Below are positions 40,353 to 46,976 of a stretch of 64,000 nt of DNA, piece after piece (within the stretch, counting starts at the first letter, position 1; each line of letters opens with the position of its first letter). The notes under the pieces were generated by a model, which saw only the letters and a list, made by a program, of their open reading frames with translations, was not told the origin of the DNA and searched no databases. The position numbers were made by a program, and so were the translations under genes. The stretch is from Mumia sp. ZJ1417 (GTDB lineage Bacteria > Actinomycetota > Actinomycetes > Propionibacteriales > Nocardioidaceae): positions 124,001-188,000 of the forward strand of contig NZ_CP059901.1 in assembly GCF_014127285.1 (NCBI RefSeq), written 5' to 3'.

Positions 40353-42458
40353 ATGACACTCACCGCCGAGCCCGCCACCGAGGGCCCCTCCGCTTCACCC
40401 GGACAGGACGACGGGCGCCGCCTGACCTGGAGCCTCGCGCTCGTGGTCACCGGGTTGCTCGCGCTGATCGTCGTCCTCGCCGCGATCAATGTGGTGCAGG
40501 GGACCGCGGCGGTCGGGCTCGGCGACCTGTGGGCCTGGGTCACCGGGTCCGCAGACCAGCAGGTGTCGGCGGTCGTCGTCGACTCGCGGCTGCCCCGCGT
40601 CGCCGCCGCGCTCGTGGTCGGTATCGCGCTGGGCGCCGCCGGCTGCGTCCTGCAGTCGATCTCGCGCAATGTGCTGGCGTCGCCGGACACGCTCGCGGTC
40701 AACGCGGGCGCGTTCCTCGCACTGACGGTCGCGGCCACGGTCGGGCTGCCGGGGCTGATCTTCGGTGACCTCGTGCTCGCGTTCGTCGGCGGTCTGGCCG
40801 CGGCGGGGGTCGTGTTCCTGCTGGCGGGGACGGACTACGGGACCGTACGGCTCGTCCTCGCCGGCACCGTCGTCGCGATGGTGCTCATGTCCCTCGCGAC
40901 GACGCTGATCATCCTCAACCCGATCGAGGGCCAGGGCCTGCAGGCCTGGGAGTCGGGGATGCTGAGCCAGAACGGCCTCGGCGGCGTACGCGCGATGGTG
41001 CCCGTGATCGCCGCGGGCCTGCTGGTGGTCCTCCTGTACGGGCGCCGGCTCGACGTGATGGTGCTCGGTGACGACGCCGCGCGCTCGGTCGGCATCCCCG
41101 TACGGCAGACGCAGCTGATCGTGCTGGTCATCGCCGTCGTCCTGTCGGCGGCTGCGGTGACGGTGACGGGGCCAATCGGGTTCATCGGTCTCGCCGCTCC
41201 GGCGCTGACCCGGCTGGCGGCGCCGCACGTGCCGGGCCTGCACCGGCACCGCGCGCTGATCCCCGTCTCAGGGCTTGCCGGTGTCGCGATCGTGCTCGGC
41301 GCGGACGTCCTGATCCGTGCGCTGCTCGGTGCGCAGCGGGCGGTCGAGGTGCCGACCGGGGTCGTGACGTCGCTGCTCGGCGCCGTCGTGCTGGTGTGGT
41401 TCGCGTTTCGGCTGCGTGCGTCGCGGCTGGACGACGCGAGCAACGCGCTCGACGTACGAGGGGTCGGGACGAAGCATCCGATCGCGCTGATGGTCGTGCT
41501 CGCGCTGGTGCTGTTCGCGCTCGTGATCGCCGCGGTGCTGGTCGGTGACCGGGTCTTCCTGCTCGGCGACTTCATGAACTGGGCGACGGGACAGGCGGGG
41601 CCGATCGTCTCCAACGTCATGGGCGCGCGGGTGCCGCGCGTGCTGGCGGCGCTGCTGGCGGGCGTCGCGCTGGCGATCGCGGGTACGGCGATCCAGGCCG
41701 TCACGCGCAACCCGCTCGCGGACCCGACGATCATCGGCGTCGCCGGTGGCGCGTCGGTGGGTGCGGTCGTCATCGTGACGTTCGTGCCGATGGCGTCGTT
41801 CTGGGTGCTCGCCGGGGCGTCCGGCGTGGGCGCGCTGATCGCGGCGGCGATCGTGTTCGGGCTGGCGGCGAAGGGTGGGTTCGCGACGGACCGGCTGGTG
41901 CTGATCGGCGTGGGCGTCTCGTTCGCGTCCGAGGCGTTGGTGAAGCTGATGATCGTGACCACCGACCCGTGGAATGCCACGAAGGCGTTGACGTGGTTGG
42001 CGGGTTCGACGTACGGGCGGTCGTACGAGCACCTGGTGCCGTTGATGATCGCGCTGGTGGTGCTGGTGCCTGCGATCGTGTGCGGGTATCGCTATATGGA
42101 TCTGTTGTCCGTCGACGAGGACACGCCGCGGGTGCTGGGGGTGCGGCCGGCGCGTGCGCGGTTCGCGTTGCTGGGCTGTGCGGTGCTGCTGACGGCGACG
42201 GCCGTGGCGGCGATCGGGCTGGTCGGGTTCGTGGGTCTGGTCGCGCCGCACGCTGCGCGTTCGCTCGTCGGGCGGCGGCACAAGCTGGTGATCCCGGTGG
42301 CGGCGCTGCTGGGTGCGATCCTGCTGGTGCTGGCGGACATGCTCGGGCGTACGGTCGCCGCGCCGACGCAGCTGTCGGCGGGGCTGCTGGCTGCGCTGGT
42401 CGGCGCCCCGTACTTCTTCTGGCTCCTCCACCGCAGCCGCCGCACCACCGCCGGTTGA
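40353..42458 (+). CDS. Fused double FecCD iron-siderophore permease
   Basis: A 701-residue fusion of two FecCD permeases, each with about nine to ten membrane helices. The first has VVDSRLPRVAAALVVGIALG and the second MGARVPRVLAALLAGVALAI, so the paralogous halves are visible. GPIGFIGLAAP and AIGLVGFVGLVAP are the ATPase-contact loops. It would replace the usual FepD/FepG pair. The final residues HRSRRTTAG end at a TGA supplied by a copy of the 19-bp dispersed repeat. Confidence 0.88.
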   Translation: MTLTAEPATEGPSASPGQDDGRRLTWSLALVVTGLLALIVVLAAINVVQGTAAVGLGDLWAWVTGSADQQVSAVVVDSRLPRVAAALVVGIALGAAGCVLQSISRNVLASPDTLAVNAGAFLALTVAATVGLPGLIFGDLVLAFVGGLAAAGVVFLLAGTDYGTVRLVLAGTVVAMVLMSLATTLIILNPIEGQGLQAWESGMLSQNGLGGVRAMVPVIAAGLLVVLLYGRRLDVMVLGDDAARSVGIPVRQTQLIVLVIAVVLSAAAVTVTGPIGFIGLAAPALTRLAAPHVPGLHRHRALIPVSGLAGVAIVLGADVLIRALLGAQRAVEVPTGVVTSLLGAVVLVWFAFRLRASRLDDASNALDVRGVGTKHPIALMVVLALVLFALVIAAVLVGDRVFLLGDFMNWATGQAGPIVSNVMGARVPRVLAALLAGVALAIAGTAIQAVTRNPLADPTIIGVAGGASVGAVVIVTFVPMASFWVLAGASGVGALIAAAIVFGLAAKGGFATDRLVLIGVGVSFASEALVKLMIVTTDPWNATKALTWLAGSTYGRSYEHLVPLMIALVVLVPAIVCGYRYMDLLSVDEDTPRVLGVRPARARFALLGCAVLLTATAVAAIGLVGFVGLVAPHAARSLVGRRHKLVIPVAALLGAILLVLADMLGRTVAAPTQLSAGLLAALVGAPYFFWLLHRSRRTTAG

Positions 42459-42471
42459 GCCTGTCGAAACC
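42453..42471 (+). repeat. Dispersed 19-bp repeat (family A) at the end of the permease gene
   Basis: An exact GGTTGAGCCTGTCGAAACC. Its TTGAG contains the TGA that ends the fused FecCD permease. Confidence 0.9.
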
Positions 42472-42485
42472 CGGCACACCCGGGC

Positions 42486-42507
42486 GGGGCCACCTGGCGA
42501 TGGCCCC
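42486..42507. terminator. Hairpin between convergent permease and GlsB-like genes
   Basis: Arms GGGGCCA and TGGCCCC have loop CCTGGCGA. It is positioned between two converging genes and followed by further GC-rich inverted sequence. Confidence 0.5.
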
Positions 42508-42528
42508 GGCGCCGGGCTGGTCGGTCGA

Positions 42529-42807
42529 TCAGGAGTGGGCGGAGCTGCGGCGCTTCGACCACTGCCAGATCAGCAGAGCGATGACTGCGCCGATGATCGA
42601 GCCGATGATGCCCGCCGGCTGGAAGAAGCCGTCGTCTGCGTCCTTGTGGAACAACAGGTAGCCGAGCATGCCGCCGATGAACGAGCCGATGATGCCGAGC
42701 ACGATGGTCGCGACGATGGAGAGGTCTTGACGACCGGGCACGAGGAGTCGGGCAACGAAGCCGGCGATGGCGCCGACGATGAGGATGGTGAGGATGAGTC
42801 CGAGCAT
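42529..42807 (-). CDS. GlsB/YeaQ/YmgE-family stress membrane protein
   Basis: A 92-residue protein with three hydrophobic helices and the family pattern GAIAGFVARLLVPGRQDLS, GIIGSFIGGMLGYLLF and AGIIGSIIGAVIALLIWQ. These small membrane proteins (transglycosylase-associated) are linked to general or acid stress. The AGGGAGACTC leader gives a good ribosome-binding site. It is divergent from a LuxR-type regulator, with a palindrome in the shared interval. Confidence 0.88.
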   Translation of the reverse strand: MLGLILTILIVGAIAGFVARLLVPGRQDLSIVATIVLGIIGSFIGGMLGYLLFHKDADDGFFQPAGIIGSIIGAVIALLIWQWSKRRSSAHS

Positions 42808-42871
42808 GAGTCTCCCTTTCTTCGAGAGGCCGACTGTTGCGCCCTCTGCCCACTACGCAACCACCCCTAGG

Positions 42872-42890
42872 AGGGGTGTGGCACACCCCT
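42872..42890. promoter_or_regulatory. 19-bp palindrome between GlsB-like and LuxR-type genes
   Basis: AGGGGTGTG and CACACCCCT flank one G. It is embedded in two direct copies of ACCCCTAGG (42863-42871 and 42885-42893) spaced 22 bases apart, about two helical turns. It ends 20 bases before the regulator start, so it can act on both promoters. Confidence 0.6.
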
Positions 42891-42910
42891 AGGTGGGTTA
42901 GCGTGTGGTC

Positions 42911-43573
42911 ATGAGCAATCGAGGCCGCCCCATCCAGGTCGCCCTCGTGGACGACTACGACGTCGTCGTCATCGGGGTCGCCAACATGCTTGAGCCGTAC
43001 CGCGACCGTGTCGTGGTCGCCGAGCTGGACACGAACTTGCCCGTCGAGGACGGCGTCGACATCGCGCTGTACGACTCTTTCGCCCAGCCGGAGTCCGATC
43101 GCGAGGAGATCAAGGCCCTCATCGACAACCCACGTGCCCGGCGAGTCGTGGTCTATACCTGGAGCTTCCACCCGGACCTCCTCGCGGCAGCCCGCGATCT
43201 TGGAGTCCACGGCTATCTGTCCAAGGCGCTCACGGCCCGAGAACTCGTCACCGCCCTCGAGTCCGTGCACGCGGGCGAGATCGTGGTCAGCCCTCCAGCG
43301 GCCAAGGTCCGCACCCAGGGTGGTGACTGGCCCGGGCGCGGCGAAGGCCTGACCGATCGTGAGGCGGAGATCCTCGCCCTCATCACGCAGGGCAAGAACA
43401 ACGCTGAGGTTGCAGCATTGACCTACCTCAGTCCCAACACCGTGAAGTCCTACATCCGCGGGCTCTACCGCAAGATCGACGTCGAGAGCCGGACCCAAGC
43501 AGTTCTCTGGGGTGTGGACCATGGGTTCCTGCCCGACAAGCGCCGGATCGAGCACTGGCGAGGCGGCCCCTGA
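42911..43573 (+). CDS. LuxR-type response regulator
   Basis: A 220-residue protein. The N-terminal receiver domain has acidic residues DD (14-15), a candidate phospho-acceptor Asp55 in ALYDSF and Lys in GYLSKALT. The C-terminal HTH reads GLTDREAEILALITQGKNNA then YLSPNTVKSYIRGLYRKI. The start is MSNRGRP; a GTG six bases upstream is possible. No sensor kinase is adjacent, so it is an orphan regulator, probably acting on the palindrome between it and the GlsB-like gene. Confidence 0.82.
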   Translation: MSNRGRPIQVALVDDYDVVVIGVANMLEPYRDRVVVAELDTNLPVEDGVDIALYDSFAQPESDREEIKALIDNPRARRVVVYTWSFHPDLLAAARDLGVHGYLSKALTARELVTALESVHAGEIVVSPPAAKVRTQGGDWPGRGEGLTDREAEILALITQGKNNAEVAALTYLSPNTVKSYIRGLYRKIDVESRTQAVLWGVDHGFLPDKRRIEHWRGGP

Positions 43574-43578
43574 CAGCG

Positions 43579-43917
43579 TCACGCGCTCGGGCCGAGCGTC
43601 CCCTCCCCGATCGGTGCCGTCGAGTCCTTGAGCTCCACAAAGATCGCGTGCGTCGGGGTGTCACCGATGTTCTCCCCGTGGTGCTGCTGCGCCGGAAGCC
43701 AGATGACCGTGCCTGCTTCGAGCTCCACCTCGCGCTGCTCGTCCCCTTGGACGAGTCGACGCCGGAACGAGGACAGGGTGTACATCACGCTGTCCGGGTG
43801 TTCGTGCGGGTTGGTGACTGTGCCCGGCTCATCGAGGTACTCGAGAACGCGGACACGTTCGTTCTCGAAGATGACCTTGTAGTGATCGGGGTTCGTCTCG
43901 GCTGGATCAAGGCTCAT
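43579..43917 (-). CDS. Cupin-domain protein
   Basis: A 112-residue single cupin barrel. Motif 1 is TNPHEHPDSVMYTLSSFRR and motif 2 LPAQQHHGENIGDTPTHAIF, holding possible metal ligands His/His/Glu and His. The start is MSLDPAETNPDHY. It follows the peptidase E homologue on the same strand after 43 bases. Function unknown; small cupins of this kind bind metals and ligands or act as simple oxygenases. Confidence 0.75.
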   Translation of the reverse strand: MSLDPAETNPDHYKVIFENERVRVLEYLDEPGTVTNPHEHPDSVMYTLSSFRRRLVQGDEQREVELEAGTVIWLPAQQHHGENIGDTPTHAIFVELKDSTAPIGEGTLGPSA

Positions 43918-43960
43918 CAGTTGAGCATGACCCCGTAGGCCGGTACGAGAAAGGTCGCCT

Positions 43961-44638
43961 TCAACGCCCGCGTGCGGAGCTCGTCTCCACGGGGAAGTGC
44001 TTCCACTGCCCCTCGGAGACGACCTCGACGGCGCCGTCGACCACCGCGATGGCCGTCTGGTCGTCGATCGCGTACGCCGGACCCACGATCTCGGCTGCCC
44101 ACTTCTCGGCACAGGCCATGGTGTTGTCGGGCTCCATGCCGAGGTGCGGGAAGATCGAGAAGTCGACGACCCCGAGCGTACGGTCGTCGGGAGCGGACTC
44201 CCACTCGACGAACTCCGCACCGATCCGTGGCGTCAGCGCCATGCTCCCCGCGCTCAGCCCGACCCAGACGGTGTCCCGCAGCAACGGCATGACGTCCGCG
44301 AGACCGGATTGCCGTATCCAGTGGGACAGGTAGGTCGCGTCGCCGCCGCCCGCGAGGATGACGTCGGCTCCACGGACCCAGGGGCCCCACTTCTGCTCGC
44401 CGACGCTGGGAAGTGCGGTCAGCTCGAGGACGCCCAGCGACTTCCACCCCAGGCCACACATGGGGAGCGGTGTCTGGCCGGTGATGAAACGCCACGCCGA
44501 CGGTGGCCCTCCCATGGCGTACGTGGCCGTCGGAAGGCAGAGGGCGTTCGCGTCGGCGATCGGCTTGCCCAGCAGATCGACCAGCGCCTCGCGGATGCTC
44601 GGATTCGTGACGCCTGCGGAGGTGAGGAGGAGTTTCAC
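43961..44638 (-). CDS. Peptidase E-like (family S51) hydrolase
   Basis: A 225-residue protein. The nucleophile Ser129 lies in VGLSAGSMAL, preceded by the glycine motif LAGGGDATYLSHWI. The C-terminal part includes VDFSIFPHLGMEPDN, expected to place the catalytic His. Family S51 members cut Asp-X dipeptides or cyanophycin. GTG start (VKLLLTSAGVTNPS). The exact substrate is not readable. Confidence 0.8.
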   Translation of the reverse strand: MKLLLTSAGVTNPSIREALVDLLGKPIADANALCLPTATYAMGGPPSAWRFITGQTPLPMCGLGWKSLGVLELTALPSVGEQKWGPWVRGADVILAGGGDATYLSHWIRQSGLADVMPLLRDTVWVGLSAGSMALTPRIGAEFVEWESAPDDRTLGVVDFSIFPHLGMEPDNTMACAEKWAAEIVGPAYAIDDQTAIAVVDGAVEVVSEGQWKHFPVETSSARGR

Positions 44639-44785
44639 GCGTGGCTCCTGTACGTCGCGCTGGCGGCTGTTCTGACAGAAGGGAGGACCGGGTGCATGGA
44701 TTCCTGACTGGTCCCCGCGTGAAAACCCGTCGCTGCGGATCGTCATCGCGACATCGAGCAACGGAGCGGGTGGCGGATCCCAGAG

Positions 44786-44801
44786 TGGTACCGTTTTGGT
44801 A
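44786..44801. promoter_or_regulatory. Direct repeat TGGTA at the antitoxin start
   Basis: TGGTA occurs at 44786-44790 and 44797-44801, 11 bases apart, overlapping the start codon of the antitoxin. This is the spacing of ribbon-helix-helix autoregulatory sites. Confidence 0.4.
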
Positions 44802-45037
44802 TGAGCACTCAGATCGCTGTGCGTCTGGACGACGATCTCGTGACGTTCGTGGACGAGCTGGTCAAAGCGGGCGAGGCCCCGAGTCGCGCTGCCGTCGTGA
44901 CGCAGGCGCTCCAGCGGGAGCAGCGACGCACGGTTGCTGAACGCGACGCTGCGATTCTTGCCGCTGAACGGGAAGACACTGACATGGACGGGCTGGCGGA
45001 GTTCGCGGCCGGCGTGTCGATGGACGACCACGACTGA
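44801..45037 (+). CDS. Ribbon-helix-helix antitoxin (MazE-type)
   Basis: A 78-residue protein. The ribbon-helix-helix at the N-terminus reads TQIAVRLDDDLVTFVDELVK then PSRAAVVTQAL, followed by an acidic tail (EREDTDMDGLAEFA). It overlaps the MazF gene by one base (TGATG). The antitoxin would neutralise the toxin and repress the pair. Confidence 0.85.
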   Translation: MSTQIAVRLDDDLVTFVDELVKAGEAPSRAAVVTQALQREQRRTVAERDAAILAAEREDTDMDGLAEFAAGVSMDDHD

Positions 45038-45339
45038 TGCGACCGATCCACGTGGCCCGTCTCGACAAGGCGCGGCCGGTGCTGGTTCTTACCCGTGAGG
45101 TCGTTCGTCCGTATCTGAATCGGGTCACCGTCGCGCCGATTACGAGTACGATCCGCGGGCTCTCCACCGAAGTTCCTGTCGGTCCGATCAATGGCCTTGA
45201 CCGCGACAGCGTGGTGAGCTGCGACAACATCGTGACTGTGCCCGTGGAAAGTGTGGGCCGACAGCTCGGCTTCCTGCTCGAGTCGCAGGAGGGCGACCTC
45301 GCGCATGCGATCCGCGCTGCGTTCGACCTCGATCTCTGA
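45037..45339 (+). CDS. MazF/PemK-type toxin
   Basis: A 100-residue toxin. MRPIHVARLDKARPVLVLTR corresponds to the MazF N-terminal strand-loop, VTVAPITSTIRG to the central beta strand and DSVVSCDNIVTVPVESVGRQ to the core. It probably cleaves mRNA. Length and order after the antitoxin are normal for a type II locus. Confidence 0.88.
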   Translation: MRPIHVARLDKARPVLVLTREVVRPYLNRVTVAPITSTIRGLSTEVPVGPINGLDRDSVVSCDNIVTVPVESVGRQLGFLLESQEGDLAHAIRAAFDLDL

Positions 45340-45384
45340 GCCCGCTGGAGTGGATGTCGAGGCAGTGGCTAGCGCGTCGGGATG

Positions 45385-45450
45385 CGGGCCGCGTTGGCGG
45401 GTGCCCCCGTACTTCTTCTGGCTCCTCCACCGCAGCCGCCGCCAGGCATA
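45385..45450 (+). pseudogene. Remnant of a FecCD permease 3' end
   Basis: About 40 bases starting CCCGTACTTCTTCTGG are identical to the end of the fused permease gene (42413-42444). The preceding GCGTTGGCGGGTGCCC resembles the permease codons for ALVGAP but has an extra C that shifts the frame. A 42-bp family B repeat follows directly. Confidence 0.7.
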
Positions 45451-45453
45451 GCC

Positions 45454-45495
45454 GGTCGAGTAGCCCGGAGCGCCAGCGGAGGGCGTATCGAGACC
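45454..45495 (+). repeat. Dispersed 42-bp repeat (family B), copy 2
   Basis: It begins GGTCGAGTAGCCCGGAGCGC and ends CGTATCGAGACC. It is the inverted counterpart of the copy at 37715-37756. Non-coding here. Confidence 0.85.
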
Positions 45496-45579
45496 TCCCT
45501 GTCGAAAATCGTCGGGGATGTACGAACACCCGGTGCCGACGACAGGCGAGAGATGCTCGCCGGTGTATGCCGCGCCATA

Positions 45580-45605
45580 CATATGTTCGCTGCGGTGAAC
45601 ATATG
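45580..45605. promoter_or_regulatory. Inverted repeat CATATGTTC/GAACATATG
   Basis: Perfect nine-base arms flank GCTGCGGT. It lies 78 bases upstream of the third toxin-antitoxin pair, in an otherwise gene-free interval (45340-45682). It could be an operator for the antitoxin or for another decayed gene. Confidence 0.5.
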
Positions 45606-45682
45606 GCTCGCCGACGCCGAGGCTCACGTGATCGGCTGATGGGACGCTACCGGCACAACCTTTTTCGTTATACGATTTTCTT

Positions 45683-45916
45683 ATGGCGACAGACGAACAG
45701 ATCGAGGCATGGGCCGACGAAGCCGAGGCTGGCTACGACGTCGACCAGCTGAAGCGACGCGGGCGAGGCCGGCCAGGGCGTGGGGCTGAGCCTATGCAGG
45801 TGGTGGCCGTTCGTCTCACTGCCGAGGAGATCGCCGCGCTTGACGCCGTTGCTGAGCGGGAGCATCTCTCCCGTTCGGAGACGATTCGTCGCGCGGTGTC
45901 AGCCCTGTCGGCGTGA
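45683..45916 (+). CDS. Ribbon-helix-helix antitoxin
   Basis: A 77-residue protein. A charged N-terminus with the GRGRPGRG hinge precedes a C-terminal ribbon-helix-helix (MQVVAVRLTAEEIAALDAVA, then LSRSETIRRAVSAL). It overlaps the next small gene by GTGA. The upstream region is AT-rich for this genome (TTTTTCGTTATACG), a likely promoter. Confidence 0.75.
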   Translation: MATDEQIEAWADEAEAGYDVDQLKRRGRGRPGRGAEPMQVVAVRLTAEEIAALDAVAEREHLSRSETIRRAVSALSA

Positions 45917-46155
45917 GGGTTCATCGCAGCGCGCTCAAGCACGGCGTCCTGCCGGAGGATGCCATCCAGGCAGCCGATTGGTCGCAATGGATCGAGCCAC
46001 TCGATGAGGACGACTGGCCCCATCGTGAACTCCGGCTCGGGTTCGACACTCATGCGCGACTGCTGGAGACGGTCGTCCTCGTCTTCGAGAGCGGCGAGGA
46101 GATGGTGATACACGCGATGCCTGCCCGTCGACAGTACTGGGACCTGCTTCCCTGA
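45913..46155 (+). CDS. Putative toxin of the adjacent antitoxin (BrnT/DUF4258-like)
   Basis: An 80-residue protein starting at GTG: VRVHRSALKHGVLPEDAIQA, then LRLGFDTHARLLETVVLVF and EMVIHAMPARRQYWDLLP. The HxAxKHG opening and the VIHAMPAR ending recall small RelE/BrnT-fold partners of antitoxins. Coupled to the ribbon-helix-helix gene by a four-base overlap. Toxicity is inference from context. Confidence 0.6.
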   Translation: MRVHRSALKHGVLPEDAIQAADWSQWIEPLDEDDWPHRELRLGFDTHARLLETVVLVFESGEEMVIHAMPARRQYWDLLP

Positions 46156-46180
46156 CTGAAGTGGTGCCCCTCCGGCGCTG

Positions 46181-46447
46181 TTAGAGATTGTCAGGGTCTG
46201 TCGGGTCGAAGCCGGCGATCCGGACCAGCTCCCGCTGGCCGGTTGTCTTGACGGTCGCGAAGATCTCGTATGCCCAACCATTGGACTGTTCGTCGGCCCA
46301 GATGACGACCTCGCGGACATCGTCGGTGGGCACGGTGTAGGTCTCGGCCGGGCCGTCCCAGATCGTTACGACGAAACCTTGGTTGTCCGCGATACTCCCC
46401 GTCAGGACGGACCGAGGGTCAACGAGAGTTCCCTTCACTTTCGGCAT
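46181..46447 (-). CDS. Hypothetical protein
   Basis: 88 residues, beta-rich and without recognised motifs (VLTGSIADNQGFVVTIWDG, VREVVIWADEQSNGWAYEIF). The reading frame has the codon bias of its neighbours. It converges with the toxin gene upstream. Confidence 0.55.
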   Translation of the reverse strand: MPKVKGTLVDPRSVLTGSIADNQGFVVTIWDGPAETYTVPTDDVREVVIWADEQSNGWAYEIFATVKTTGQRELVRIAGFDPTDPDNL

Positions 46448-46494
46448 TGGGCCACCCTATGGGCGGGTTCCTGGTGAAGGCTCAACCAGGAGGA

Positions 46495-46904
46495 CTACTC
46501 CGACAGGACCCGACGACGAATCTCGTCGTAGATGAAGGCGTGATCCGGGAAGTCTCCACGGCCATGGGCCGGCCACGGATACGGCCACTCGCCGTGCAAC
46601 CACTTCAGCACCCCGGCTGGATCGGGGTGACAGCCGTGAGGTGCGTGGCATCGACGACTGCAGAGAGGTCGCTCTCACCGAGTCGTCGCCACCCGATGCC
46701 TCCGTCCCCGGTCGCGTAGATGAGCCAGACCGGCGAATCGTCCATCGTTTCGCAGGCACAGAGCCAGATCGCGTGCGTCGCTGTGACCCGCTCGCCTGGC
46801 GGCGGCTGCTCGACACCCGACCGGAAGGCGGCCTCCTCGAGGATCCTCTCGACCAGGGCGACGCTCTGGTCCTCAGAGGGCGTCGGAGACTGACACGCGG
46901 ACAT
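46495..46904 (-). pseudogene. Conserved hypothetical gene broken by a frameshift
   Basis: The 5' frame encodes MSACQSPTPSEDQSVALVER to DATHLTAVTP and stops soon after at 46605. A +1 shift at the GGGG run (46624-46627) restores a sensible continuation, DPAGVLKWLHGEWPYPW and HAFIYDEIRRRVLSE, ending at 46495. The joined product would be about 135 residues. The two halves look like one protein, so this is either a pseudogene or a sequencing error in the homopolymer. Confidence 0.6.
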
Positions 46905-46976
46905 CGCGCCATGTTAGGGCGACATTCCGCCTCGACGTCGAGGTCGTTTGCGGTGCGGGTTGGCTAGGGTCGCGGC

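Noticed and set aside
46478-46490. Further copy of the 19-bp repeat (GGCTCAACC)
   Set aside because: Only half of the unit is present and the other half does not match.
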